Assembly (NCBI GenBank): GCA_035079385.1
Contig: JAVHKY010000013.1
Location: 930,001 to 994,000 of the forward strand
From: Aspidiotus rigidus
Taxonomy: Eukaryota > Arthropoda > Insecta > Hemiptera > Diaspididae
Length of the DNA: 64,000 nucleotides
Direction: 5' to 3'
In this document: in pieces, positions 12,331 through 24,615 of the stretch
Layout of the letters: the number at the start of each line of letters is the position of its first letter
Numbering within the stretch: position 1 is the stretch's first letter
Made by a program: the position numbers and the translations under genes
The notes under the pieces: model-generated
The model's input: the letters and a program-made list of their open reading frames with translations, nothing else
Told to the model about the DNA's origin: nothing
The model's database searches: none

Positions 12331-12550
12331 AATTTTTAATACGTGAAAGTAGCCAAAAAATTTTTCATCAAATTGAAGAATTCGTTTTGAAATAATGTAT
12401 CATAAAATGTTCTATAGAACCTCCAGAAAATTCCACTCGCCTAATCTCCCAGAAGCTCAGTAAAAAACAATGAAAGTATGGCATTTTTAATTTTTTATAT
12501 TCGAGTGAAAACAGGAAATGATTCAGCGTCGATAATTATCACCTCCGCGG

Positions 12551-12708
12551 CAGTGGCGTAGCCCAGGGGATACTGGAAATGTTGCCTTAAAATATATTAT
12601 TAAGATCAAGAAAGGGTACAGTATTGCACAAAATTTAGTAAAAACCCGCTTCAAACATCTTCGTGCTCAATCTCCCCCTTCTTTAAAACTATCCTGGCCA
12701 CGCTATTT
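12551..12708. mobile_element. Degenerate hAT-like MITE, about 158 bp
   Basis: The left end CAGTGGCGTAGCCCAGG is mirrored by CCTGGCCACGCTATTT on the right, with several mismatches. The flanking octamers CTCCGCGG and ATTCGCGG agree at 6 of 8 positions, as expected for an old hAT duplication. There is no coding capacity. Confidence 0.45.
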
Positions 12709-12924
12709 ATTCGCGGCAGGCGGCGGTTAATCGGTTTGCAAAAATCTAGCTAACTATCAGAGGAGACGATGAAAAGATGTTTTCCAACAGGGAAAAATAA
12801 TCGACTTGAGAATTATTTGTGAGAAAGAGATATAATTTCTAGTAGCAGTACGGTTTTCAAACTGGACGCTGTACATCAGATGCTGGAATCAGCCTGAAGA
12901 GGATAGTCGAGTAAGCAGTAGCTA

Positions 12925-14250
12925 CGCGTAGCTGTCATCCTCAACATGAGAAATATGTTCAACGCAATTCCATGGAAGAGGATATTGAGAGCCTTGCAGA
13001 CGCGAAAGTGCCCGCATATCTGCTCTGGATGATCAGCAGCTATCTTAAATGTCGTGAAATCTAAGCAGAGATGTCAGCTGGTACAGTAAAGCGCCCATTT
13101 ACTTGTGGGATGCCGCAGAGGTAGGTCCTCGTGCCGTTGCTGTGATGCGTTGTATTTATTTAAGACGAAGCTGCTACCGAATGTTAAGCCTATCAGCTAT
13201 GCGGATGATACACCGGTGGTACGCACTGCTGAAATAACTGTAGCGGTGGGGAGCAAGGTGAACCGAGCGCTAGAGGTAGTGATGCGTTAAGTCGAATCGG
13301 CTGGACTAGAACTTACAGTTGATAAGACGGAAGCCACTTTATTCACGACCCGTCGGAAGTTCAGTCCACCTACCTTCCGCCTGCAAGGTGTGGAAATTAA
13401 AACCAAGAAGCGTATGAAGTTCCTGGGCATCTGGTTCGACTCAACGCGTAGCTACAGGCACCATTTCTTGATGGCAATGGAAAAGGCAGGTGGGGTAGTT
13501 GCATATCTAAGCCGTCTGATGATGAACTTAGGAGGACCGAGAGAAGTAAAAAGGAGGATAATCATAAGCACCGCCTTGTCGATCCACCTATATAGTTCCC
13601 CAGTATGGGCCGACTCAATGAAGATACCATACAGAAGGAGAGAGATGGTAGAGATCGAACGAAGTGCTGCGCTGAGATGTCTAAGTGTCTATCGCACTGT
13701 CTCGACAGAGGCTCTTTGCATATTTGCACGTTCACTACCAATCGAGCTCCTTAATAAAGAGAGAGCTGTAGTGTTCAAAGCAAAAAATATGACGGCGACC
13801 AATCAAGAGGTTTTAAGGGTCAAGCAGGAGATCAGACGCTCCTTGCTAGCAAAACGGAAAGTAAGAATTGCCCAGAGCGAGCTGGATACGTGGACAACCC
13901 GTGTGTTAATGTGCGACCTTGATGAGTGAATGAACCGAGTCCTTGATCAGCTGAACTTTCACCTGACGCAGGTGTTAAGCAATCATGGATGCTTCAACAC
14001 GTACCTTCACGAGAAGTTGAGGAAAGTTGAGCAGGCAACGTGTTCACACTGCAAACAAGGGCGAGAGGATGGACCTTACTTGAGTATGAGGCGTCGAGGC
14101 GTGAGTGGAACAAGCTTCGGCAGTCTCTTCAAGAGATCGGGGTAGATAAAACGAGTAGCCTGGTATCCACCATACTAGGTTCCAAAGAAGCATGGAACTA
14201 GGTATCTGAATTCGTGGCCAACGTCATGAAGAAGAAGACCACGATTGGAA
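12925..14250 (+). pseudogene. R1-clade non-LTR retrotransposon, broken reverse transcriptase region
   Basis: This holds the C-terminal half of an R1-like ORF2. The order of landmarks is conserved: a MRNMFNAIPWKRI block near 12950, the VPAYLLWMISSYL block near 13010, the catalytic YADDT at about 13197-13211, then a thumb-like region KFLGIWFD (about 13417-13440), and a Cys-rich tail with GHGCFNTYL-like and CSHC motifs near 13985-14060. The frame is broken several times: stop codons and shifts split it into open pieces at 13105-13290, 13390-13929 and 13930-14145, and the endonuclease and N-terminal parts are absent. GC content is higher than in the flanks. R1 elements are site-specific or telomeric in many arthropods; no rDNA flank is seen here, so this is a dead 5'-truncated copy. 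Weakest point: the exact ends. Confidence 0.85.
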
Positions 14251-14699
14251 TAGGCAAATACAGAACCACGCTATGGCCTACTCAATTACACTTGTGTACC
14301 AACCACATCCAAACGTGTAGGAAGAAGAGGAAGATCATCCCTGAAGAGAGAAGAAGATGAAGAGACTCCGGTAGCAATCTACTATATCTAAGATTCTGTT
14401 GTTGTTATGCATTCCAATGTTATGCGTACCTGGCTGCAGCTTGGCGGTTGCAAAGCAGAAGAGGGGGTTCGCCGAGAAGATTCTTTCAACACTGAAGTTA
14501 TACCCGAAAGGGTCGATTCCGGGGTTGGAGGAAACTAAATTAAATGCATACGCAATCCGCACCCACTCCATAATAGACGACGGCGACGCTGCACATGCAA
14601 CAAAAGCGATTTTTATAAATCGATGATTTTTTTTTTAAGTATTTCTTTTATGTATTCCTTCATTTTCCCGTGAATTTGTTCTACTTGTAAACATGTATG
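14251..14699. other. Non-coding stretch next to the R1-like relic
   Basis: May include the 3' untranslated tail of the retroelement (a run of T near 14627-14636), but no boundary or target duplication could be fixed. Confidence 0.35.
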
Positions 14700-15378
14700 T
14701 GTTACCGTCAAAGTATGAAGAGCAGGATATGTACACATTTCCTAGACAATGTATACATTGCCGACAGCTTTCAGGCAATGTGGAAAGAAAGAATTCTTGA
14801 AGATGATAATGTGTACTTTGTCTAGACCACATATACATTGTCTAGGCAAAGTATACTTTACCTGAGAACTTTTAGGCAAAGTATTAGAATGACTGCATTT
14901 GAAAGAATAAATGAAATTTAAATTGCAAATATTGTTGTAATGCAAAAGTTAAATCGAAATGTGCATACAATAAAATCAAGTTCTCAGAAATCGCGAAATA
15001 TTATCAAGTAGACGATAGGTCTTTGTCAGAATATAACACTTCCAAAATAAAGAGAAAAATTACAGTACATGTCGATAAATTACAAATATGGTCGAAAGTG
15101 CAAGTTATAAAGTAGGTATTCTACTTATTGCAGCAGGACAGGGCGTTGTGACACCGGGAATTGTATGAACAGATAAGCCTGGTTTCCTCTTTCTCATCTT
15201 ATACATTTCATTTCATATGCATGTTTAAACTTTGCCGGCTTGTTATTCCGCAATGTACACACTGTCTAGGATATGTACGAGAAACACACGTCTTCATACT
15301 TTACCGGTTCATTTTAGGCTACGTATACTTAGCCTAGGGAATGTACACGTATCCGGATTTTATACTTTGACGGTAACA
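14700..15378. mobile_element. 679-bp TIR DNA element with TATG target duplication
   Basis: The 17-bp terminal repeats are perfect: TGTTACCGTCAAAGTAT at 14700-14716 and its complement at 15362-15378. Both ends are flanked by TATG (14696-14699 and 15379-15382), a 4-bp target duplication. Inside each end are further copies of a block of about 70-100 bp whose landmarks are CCGNNAAAGTATGAAG, CATNTCCTAGACA and GTATACATTG, so the subterminal regions are repeated in inverted order. No transposase frame is present, so it is non-autonomous. Four-base duplications occur in a few DNA-transposon superfamilies (Chapaev, Sola and Ginger-like are options); the superfamily was not recognised. Confidence 0.75.
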
Positions 15379-15382
15379 TATG

Positions 15383-17780
15383 CATAACTCCTCTACCATA
15401 AAATTAATCTTTTTTCTTGCATGAATTTACACGAAAGTCAACAATTTACTTGTAAATTCAGTCGACTGCGACTTTTGTGTTTAAATTGACTGGTTTTCTT
15501 CCCAGCCCATAGTTTTTTTTTTTTTTTTTTTTTTTTTCAAATACAAAAAATGTAAGAAGCTAGCAGAACTTCGTTAAAAAAATTATTCTTGAGATATTTT
15601 GCTGATAGTGAAGATACCATACTCCTTTCCCAGAATGATGGATGTCACATTTGCAGACTGTGAAGAAAAAATTCATTATGTTTCAAGGAATTGTCACAAA
15701 TAACCAAAATCATACTGTTGATCTTAAATATAAACATCTATGAACTACAAAATAAAATTTCTAGCGTCGTAATATCGTCCAAAGTTCTAAATTCTCAGGA
15801 CACAGTGCATTCGGTATGTGCAGTTCATCGTGAAAGTAATGCATTTCAAATGAACCTGAAATTAAAAACGTCACTACAAATTTTGTCTTTCTACTCGTAT
15901 ATCGGCTACTCCGTAAGGTCGTATGATACACGAGTACGACTTCTCTTTTGAGCATTTGATATAGAAAAAATGTACAAATTCGTCGAGCGATATTGAAGTC
16001 TCGAGCATTATACGATACGATTAAGAATAAAAATTTCATTCCGTATCTTATCTTTCGAGATTTTCTCCTCTCCTTGTTCAAAACACCGAGGGCAAAAATG
16101 TAGATTTCGAAAATTCATTGAGCGTTATTAGAGAACCTTGAATTTTTGGTTTACACGCCTTTTACATACCCTATCTCTATTGCCTTTTGGCGACGAGACG
16201 CATCAGCGGTAACTTTGTGCGACCAAAATTAACATTAATAATTTCGCGAAATTCATTATACTTACAAAAATTCTCACGTTCGTTAACTTTCTCAGCAGTT
16301 CGTATATGACTAAGTGGATAGAAAAGGAGAGTTAGGCACTTGCGTGCACAGCACGTTAATTGTGGCGGCCTTTCTCACTCTATTGGCCGCGACGTCCAAA
16401 GTTCTAACGTCTTCTCTCCATAGTTTTCGTACCGTTATGAGACTACGGTCACATACAGTAACAAGGTAAAAGAGAGAGGCAAGCGTCCGACTACGAGCTC
16501 TACTTTCTATTCGAAGTTCTAACTTAGAACTTCTAACGCGGCAAGAGAAAGTTCAATTCTAGTCCGAACTTTAAAGTTAAATTAAACTTAAAACAAATTT
16601 GCAAACATTAACATAAACTCGTCCCAGTTCTGCTTAATACCGCTGCCGGCGAGTGCCGCGAACGTCGTGGACCGCTTTTTGTCCACCAATTTAACGAGCA
16701 CGGACAACACAAAATTATCGTTTCGAGCAAATAAATGCGTACAGCTTCCTCTTCCTCGCAACCGTTCCACCACCTGAAGCTGCCAGCTAGTTGACCACAG
16801 CCGGGTTATTAATAATCACCCGTCTGTCCGCATCGCCAGGGTGCTAAAGAAACGAGCTAATTTACTTGCGTACCGCACCTTTCGTGTACAGTTGACGCTT
16901 TTTTTCTGTTCACGAAAATCATCTCAGAATCGGTTTGAGGAATTTTAACGGAGCTCCTCCGGAACATTAACACTTTTTTATTTTAGCTAAGGATTTTGTG
17001 AAATTCTTGTGAACGAAAATTGATTAGTTCCATTCGAAAATATTTCCTTATTGTATCTTAAATGATCGGATTCCAACACCTATAAATGAGTGAAGGCGTC
17101 AATCTTTTATTCTCTTTGTATCATCGAAATAAATATTCATTTTCAGGAATAAATCTTTTTCCTGTTTGCTTTTTCCTTTTTTTTTTTTAAAAAAAAAAGA
17201 CAATCTTGTTTCTAGATTCTATGGATCATGGGTGTGTATACGAGACCCATCTACGAGTACCTTCATTATCAACACAAGTGACTTCGCGCCATAGATGTGT
17301 GCCAGCGATCAGGTTCCCGAATTCTTATGGTACCGGTATTTGCTTGATGAATTTTAAGCGTTTGAGTACAATACACACGAATCTGTCGGTAAGACGATGC
17401 GGTATCTCAACTACTTCCTCTCTACCAAAATTATTTGAATATATTAATTCCACTTCACTTTATTCGCTTCATCTATTCACTTACTCTAATTCCAACTCTA
17501 GTTTTTAATATTGATAGTGATGAAATTTCAAGGTTTCGAGATGGATTCTTCCTCAACCTCATCAGCAGTAGCCCCGTAATGGGTCTTGACGAAAGTACAA
17601 CTAGAGTGTGTCAAAAACTAAACCTTCGGTGGAAAGAGGCTTTTTAAGAGTTAGGAAAAAACCTTGCAAAATTAGGACTTCAACGATAAGGGAGCAAAGA
17701 TAGTTGAAGGCACTATTAAAAAACTGAAACTTAAGTACGTGAAGCACCTAATAAAACAGGAAAATAATATTTAAAAAAGT
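15383..17780. other. Non-coding stretch
   Basis: Contains a run of 25 T at 15513-15537 and a T/A run near 17178-17200. Open frames of 61-106 codons show no protein-like character. Nothing else was recognised. Confidence 0.45.
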
Positions 17781-17781
17781 T

Positions 17782-17824
17782 ATCTGGCGTAGCCAAATAA
17801 ATAAAGATCATGTTTCATGTCTTG
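17782..17824 (+). repeat. Single end of a dispersed repeat (CATGTTTCATGTCTT family)
   Basis: Carries the block CTGGCGTAGCCAAATAAAT then AAAGATCATGTTTCATG, shared with 30013-30055 (inverted), 60182-60221 and, more weakly, 63587-63628. The matching opposite end was not found downstream, so this is a fragment. Confidence 0.6.
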
Positions 17825-19974
17825 AAGTGGAGGTGGTGTAGCCATGGCGGAAGATTAACCATAGGGGGATTAGCCATCAAGAGAGGGACTCGTAAAATTG
17901 GAAAATTTTCCTGGTGTTTTAAATGGAGTTGAAGTGGGGGTGGGAGGATTTGCCACCGAGGGACTTGGAAATTGGGAAATTTCTTTCAAATTTCAATTTT
18001 TTTAAAATATTGATGCTTGAATTCTCCTCTGGAATTATGATGAGATAAGAGACCTTAGAGTATTTTACATAGTTAAAAATAAAAACATTGCCCATAATCA
18101 AATAAAGTTTGCTGAGGAGGTTTAGCTGGGGCTCAAAAATAGTCCAATGTCTTATGCAGTGAGATCCATTTCCGTTCCAACTGTCAAATGTTGAAAAAAG
18201 GCCGAGGAAGAATTAATCCCAATGTTTGGACAGACAAAAAGAGCTGTAAATATCCCGCGTAGAGCGTGATTTATCAGCGTTGAATGACTACAATAAATGC
18301 TAGATATTTAATAACTGTGGGAGTTAATATTTTCTGTTCTAATGCTTATTGTCAGGAGAATGATCATTAATATCACAAACTAATTAAAAGAGCGAAAAGC
18401 AGTTTCACTTTCATCCACCGATTCAGCAGAGTCTTCCGATATTCCTTTTTTCACACATACGTCAATGATTGGTTGCCCATCTGTTCTCAACTCTCTGCAT
18501 GTTGATTTGCAAAAGGGCACCATGACGTACGCATGGATTATGATTAGCATTTAGCATTATGGCGAGCCAACAGCAGCAGGCCTTACGTGCATGCCGACCT
18601 CTTTTTTCTTTCTTTTTTCGTTGAAAACACGTTAAAATTGTATCGTGGGAACGAGAACATTTCTATCTCCTATCCTCGATATTGTTTCGTCGATGAAGAA
18701 ATTTCCAATTATCAGTGCAAGCATCTGTCGTCGTCGTCGTCATCATCACCATGGTCGTAGAACCGACTCGACTGTGCGTAGAGGTATAGAAAGAGTTCGA
18801 CGAAAATTGAGCGAAATAATAAAAGGATACGGCGAGATTAGTACCGTTCGTATAGGCTTGTGTGAATACGCGTGGGAGAATTGGTGACCGCTTTGTGCTT
18901 GTATTTTGGGTATCTTCTCCCTTTATCCGAAGTCATTCGACAATTGAAATTATGAGGTGAAATTTCACCGCTACCTGTCACGCGTGTGAACAGTTGTTGT
19001 CCAGAGAGGCAGGGCGCTTGCCTCTCGTCATCGTACCGCGCCATCTCCCTCCCACTATTCCCTCACCGAACGCTGATATTAAAACGTGGCAATTCGACGT
19101 GTATTCTGATTTCTGAATCAATGTCATATTTTCTCGTTATTCCCGTTGATTACAATCGCTCGCTTTTTCTATCGACTTCCAGATATACAAAATAATTCCT
19201 TGAGAACATATTTTCTTGTCAGCTGCGTCTTGTATATTATTATATGATCGATATACGATGTGGCGACTATTAATAGGGTTAGAACATCGATCGAGGTACA
19301 ATTTTGAACTTTGTCTTTCTTGCACTGCTCCGTCATAAGCGTTTACAGAAATATCTTTCAATGGACGTTCTACACATGTATAGAATGCCAGTATTATTCT
19401 ATTCACGATATTTTACACAATCTACGTACTTGTAGCGTGGGAAATCGATCCTAATATTCTTCTCTCTTTTAGAAAAATCTTTGCAATACGATACGAAGAA
19501 AAATGACAACTGTAGAGAAATGTGGACGCAAATTCGGTAGGACTTTGGTGTTGTTATACCTTTATCCTGTTAAGTTGCTAATTACCAGACTCTATAAAAT
19601 TGTATAATCTTGAAAAATACCTATCACATATTCTATAAAGATTGTCAACAAGATTTTACATCACTTAGGTATTCTACAAATTTCGAAACTCAATGCGTAG
19701 TTGCGTAGGTACCTAGGTACCAGTACCCACTATATCTCCAATAAAAATTCTTGTTATAAGTGAGATACTTTTCTCCTATGAAATTGTAAAGCGTCCCTTT
19801 TCCGTCTATCTCCTATCGTCAACAACAGTAACAGCAATGCTAATAATAACAGATCAATTTTTCGAATTTTCGAAAACTGAACGTTAATAAGGCTGGACAT
19901 GTCAATTTCTTAGAAGTATAATGCTTCTAGATTATAAAATAAATACTCCCATTCCTTATTTGTGAAGGTGATGG
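17825..19974. other. Non-coding stretch
   Basis: A CGT/CAT trinucleotide run lies near 18727-18750. No exon, RNA gene or repeat with clear borders was identified. Confidence 0.45.
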
Positions 19975-20120
19975 AAAGCAAAAGCCAATAATGGCTTAAG
20001 CAGCAGCAGCAATAGATATGATTTTACGAGCTATTAAGCTAATCCATTAGCCAGCCGTTTGAATCTCATTAAGCCAATAGCTAATCTAATAGCCAATCCC
20101 AATGGCTGCTTTATCAATGA
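19975..20120. repeat. Degenerate TAAGCCAAT/ATTGGCTTA low-complexity repeat, second locus
   Basis: The words TGGCTTAAG, TAAGCCAAT and AGCCAAT recur on both strands, as at 125-285 near the window start. Origin unknown. Confidence 0.45.
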
Positions 20121-20444
20121 CTTAAGACTTTTCTACAGTTTCACTACTTTTTAAAATTTTTTCTTCAATCTCGTGATGATGGTGGTATTCATGGTAAGTT
20201 TTCAGTTTTGTCGTTTTTTAAATTTTTTTCCGTGACTTCACGCTGTCGGCTGCTTTGACGTTTGGCTGTGACGTCTAATGTAATCAGTAATCGCAAATTG
20301 CGATGTGTTAGACAATAGCATAGCATAACATGGTATTGTAGGTATCGACAATCGACTAGAAAAAAGAACGTAGTCTAGTCTTTACTCTCAGGTCTCCTTA
20401 GAAGTTAGACCTTCTTTCTTGTCAACTAAATTTAACAATTTCTG

Positions 20445-20589
20445 TTGAAAAGGGGTTTTTCAATTGTACAAATCTACTTTATTAGTTGCTTTTACAAGAG
20501 TACTTTCGGGTGTTATCCCACCCCTGAAAGTACTCTTGTAAAAGCAACTAATAAAGTAGAATTGTACAATTGAAAAACCCTTTTCAATA
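20445..20589. mobile_element. Near-perfect 65-bp foldback (hairpin MITE)
   Basis: The left arm, about 20445-20510, is repeated in inverted order at about 20522-20589. The arms differ by one indel in a G run, one substitution and a small difference next to the loop. The loop is only about 11 bases. Transcribed from either strand it would give one long, almost fully paired stem. No target duplication is obvious. It could be a recent foldback MITE or the source of hairpin small RNAs. Confidence 0.75.
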
Positions 20590-23560
20590 TTAGTGCTCTA
20601 CTTACACCTCACTCACTCATTATGAGTTCCGATGATAACAATTTCTGAGTGAATTTCTCATTATGCAGCTGTAAACACTGGCTAAGCAGTTCATTGAAAA
20701 AATAAAAAAAGCCAATCGAACAAATTCTGAATTGTCGAAACAATGTCGCTCCTAGCGGCACAGTTTGGAAGCTTTTCGAACATTTTCATAACCATGTTCA
20801 GTCAACTTTCTTAGTGGTAGATTTTATTTTTGACGTTATAGAACAGGCTACGCGCGCTGTGGGTGAAATAAGAAACTTATGAAAACAATGATCATAATCT
20901 TTACATAGTGCTCAGGAGAAGGTTTGAAATACTTCTGAGTAGTTACACAAAGCGCGTTTTGACTACAACTTTACAGAACTCAGTCTTCTTTCTTATTTAG
21001 CTCATTTTAGAAGTTTTAATTAGCATTTTATCTTAAAGGTCAAGAAGTCTGTTTCTTCGTTGCAATCGTTTGTGATTTTTCATTCGCATAATTCTCTATC
21101 ATATTGTCTTCATTTTGCTATGAGTATAATTGGAATAAAAATCAGAAAGTTTTTTTCTTCTTTTGCCCGTTCGACGTCTGATATGCGCACGCCTCTTAAC
21201 GTCCGATAAATATATCTAATATCTGAGGTTTTCAATTGTCTGTGGAGTTTATTTCCATTGACAAGGGTTATTTATTTTACGACGATGATAATATTTTTAT
21301 TACGGGACGAAAACTTTTGATTAGGTAATAAACTTTTTTTCCTTATCTTCTCGTTTTTCCCGTTTTATCCCATCTTTTCACTCAAATTGACAAACTGATT
21401 CTCAAGTTTTTTTTTCTCTCAGAGACTCTTCCTGACCTTTCAGCTTCTTCCGTGTTGATACTAAAGGAGCTCTTACACGAAGTGAACTTTCAAAACTCAA
21501 TAACGAATGTCGAGATAAAAAGGACTTTACATAAATTTTACCTTCTTTCTGATTCTTGCTAAATATCGAAGTAATTTTTTCTTATTTCCTCCTCTTCTTG
21601 TTTTTCTAACGAGTTGTTATACGAAAAGAAAAAAATAAACTCAGCCCGGAAGGATACGAAATATTCGTATGTCATATTCAATATAGGTACTTTCATCAAT
21701 AAGTGTAAGTATTAAATTTCGTGAAGTTTTCAAAAATTCTGGGTAAAGAAAGTTTTGAATTTGAAAACGTCTCAAATGCCCATCTGGATATTTCATTACT
21801 ATTTTGAAGTCTTAGTCATCCTAATTTTGCTGGAAGAATATTTTCAACTACGTGAGCCGCAAAGAACGAAACCATACCTGGTCATGATAACCTAGGTAAT
21901 TGTTAAAACTGACTCATTAAATATAATTCTACATAAATTACCAATTTATTAAAATTTTACTATTTAAACAATTAGCCTATTATGGGTAGTAAAATTCAGA
22001 ATGCCTGCTGTAAAATACTCCATCAACGCATTAATGTCATTAGTATATTAATCAACCATTATACAACATTTTTGTTGAATCATAAGGCCTATTCAACGTA
22101 AGAAGGTGAAAATTGAAAGTCTCCTTCACGATAAATAGCGGTGACGTCAAAAGTTATATAGAAATTGATTTCTTCACTGGCGAAGTCAAGATTTTGAAGA
22201 AGGAAAGGGGTACCTACCTACATTGTCCTCTGCAATTCAGCTGAAGACGCTAAACATCAATGTGAGTACTTATAGACAAATCCAATACCTTCATTCATGT
22301 GACCGATGATTCTGCACGCAAGAAGAAGCATATTAGCGAATTTCTGATGTGAAAGACTGGTCACATAAGCATCACTCATCAACAGCGAACACAATCTAAG
22401 ATTTCTTTCTAAAAGTAACCTTTCATTTTGGATAGTTTCTAGAAAGAAATGGCCTTTCAGTATAGAGTGACTCTGCGTTTCTGTAAGTATACAGGTTTCT
22501 TTAGACAAATGTCAGCTCGCCGAAAAGAAGCGATCGACACTAATGGCATGGCGTGGCATGGCGTCGTATCCTGGTCACGGTAACCCATCAGAATGATGTA
22601 TCGTGCGTCGTGACGTCGTCCGAAGGATGTCGAATCTGCCAACGTAAGGAGTTTGCATTTTCCGACAACCTTCTAGAGTAGAATGATTAAGAAAAAACTT
22701 CCATACGTCCTCTCTGTGTGTATTCATATATATGCGAAAGGATCTGCTCGTCACATTCGCTAATGATGACTACTGCCTGGCGATACCGGTAAATTTCGAA
22801 TTTTTGCTCCCTTTTACGACGACGACAGCCCTGACTGACATGACGAAGTATTTCAAAATTGGTGAGCAACGAAGAAAACGAAAAAACGTGGTTGTCATTT
22901 AAAATGCCAAACGGCGAGTGAAACGAGATATCCGAGGAATTCAACGTATAATATAATACGCGCGTATTTTACGACGATTATAATAAATTCTTTATTCTCG
23001 AGATACCTGGTTTTTCATGGCGGTGTTCTTGAAATTAAAGGTTCTACGTAGACCGATCAAGCTCATCATCCTATTAAAAACTTACTTACGATGTAGTTTT
23101 TTAATTGATGACCGGTACTGTCTAAATGGTAAAAGATTTCTCGTCTTCAATGCAATATTGCCCCCATTTTGAGATAAGAGGTAGGACGACACATCTATTG
23201 TTGAACGTGAAATTTTTAGAGCTTAAGAAGAATCGAATCAGTGATCCCGGCTAGATTATTTCATAATTACGCATACTTACTGTACAGCTTTCTTAAAGGC
23301 GACGGTTTCTACTGCATCCAACGCTTCGCAAGTGTACAAAATTTTCACTGAAGAATTTAAATTAACCTTTATTAGTTACACACAGCAGAATTCAACAAAA
23401 TAGCGCGAGTCCTTTCGACAAAACTCTATTATAATACAGTATCAAGAGATAAATTTATTCAACATTTGAAAACTTTTAATAGAAAGGGAATTATTGAAAA
23501 TAAAAATGTATAAATATAATGTATAAATGTAATATATAGGTAGTATATTACAATCAAATA
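20590..23560. other. About 3 kb non-coding, nothing recognised
   Basis: AT-rich DNA. A minus-strand stretch around 23103-23227 is open and bounded by plausible splice sites, but its sequence is not convincing and it was left out. Confidence 0.4.
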
Positions 23561-23561
23561 T

Positions 23562-23760
23562 GGAGAACGAAGAAAATAACTTTGATGGAAGTAAGTATGT
23601 ACGATGAAATTGCAAAACTAGCTTGGGGAAGTTTTGAAGCTACTTTAAATTTTTTCAATCAATTTAATAATTTTGAAACAGAACCAGATCTTGGATATAT
23701 GAATCTGGAAATGTAGCTGATAATGATGTTAATAACTTGGAAGGAGATGAGGGGTATTGA
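23562..23760 (+). pseudogene. Possible small two-exon gene or coding relic
   Basis: An ATG at 23562 opens MENEENNFDGSK, followed by possible donors (GTAAGTATGT at about 23592, or GTATGT four bases later). After an acceptor-like TTTGAAACAG, a frame reads SWIYESGNVADNDVNNLEG and stops at about 23758. Use of the GTATGT donor with the acceptor near 23681 keeps one frame. The acidic, Asn-rich product is not recognised. It lies next to another broken coding relic on the opposite strand, so both may be parts of a dead element. Confidence 0.25.
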
Positions 23761-23769
23761 TTTTTTTAA

Positions 23770-24085
23770 TTACGTACATAATTTATTTCAACATCAGATT
23801 CTAAATCATTTTCTGGAATGTTTAGATCTTTTATTTCTTTTTCAACCATTCTGGATAAAGCACTCAAATGAGCAATAATATTTACCATAAATTTGGTATA
23901 AGTTATCTTATTCTTTTATGTTCTCAGGTACCTAAATGTTGAATTTTATCAGAAAGTGGATCCATTAAAGTTTCATAATTTGATCTGGTTCTAGCTACAG
24001 GATCTTTAAAATATGGTATAATATTCTCAAAATCAAATTATCTTCTTCAACAAAAGAATCTTTATAGACTTCCATTTACATGAAT
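23770..24085 (-). pseudogene. Broken protein-coding relic, unrecognised
   Basis: On the minus strand three protein-like pieces follow one another in different frames: a start MEVYKDSFVEEDNLI near 24075, then FENIIPYFKDPVARTRSNYE continuing to a stop near 23928, then TKFMVNIIAHLSALSRMVEK ending with a stop near 23772. At least two frameshifts or stops separate them. The composition is unlike chance ORFs in this AT-rich DNA. The family was not recognised; a pseudogene or transposon fragment is most likely. Confidence 0.4.
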
Positions 24086-24390
24086 TTTTTTCATAAGCTT
24101 TTATTTTATTTTGCTTGTATCTTTTGATGTTCCTTAAATGAAAAAAAACAACCAAATATTCAGTACCTATGAGAAATTAGGGGATTTCTAGGATTTTTTT
24201 GGTAGGTTGAAAATGCAGAAAAAACGGTAAAATTTGTACAATGTGCTCAACTGCGTCAGCATATTGATGGTTGAAAGCTGGTGTAGTTCAATTGTAATAG
24301 GACCTACGATAACTTTTTAAAGTTAAAAATAGAGAAAAATGATAGAAATTTGATACAAAACTTCTGAAATTTTTGAACCAGTGGAACTGC

Positions 24391-24615
24391 AAAATAAGAG
24401 AAATTACTCCCTGCGCTTCTTAAGGTTTTTAAAATTCAATGAAAAATGAGAGAAATAAGACCTAAAATGAGGGAGATTAGCTCCTGCGCTTCTTTTTAAG
24501 ATTTTCAAAATTAAATGAAAAATGCGAGAAATTAGCCTCAAAATAAGAGAAATTACTCCCTACGCTTCTTCTTAAGGTTTCTAAAATTCAATGAAAAATC
24601 TGAGAAATTAGCCCC
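24391..24615. repeat. Minisatellite, three units of 72-77 bp
   Basis: Units start at 24391, 24463 and 24540. Shared landmarks in order: AAAATAAGAGAAATTA, CTCCCTGCGCTTCTT, AAAATTCAATGAAAAAT, GAGAAATTAGCC. Divergence between units is roughly 10-15 percent by eye. Confidence 0.8.

Noticed and set aside
17520..17570. CTGATGA…GAAA on the minus strand
   Set aside because: Stem II is poor and the sequence after GAAA does not fit stem III or stem I.
23103..23227. Minus-strand open stretch bounded by splice-like sites
   Set aside because: About 40 open codons are plausible by chance; no partner exon and no protein-like signal beyond that.
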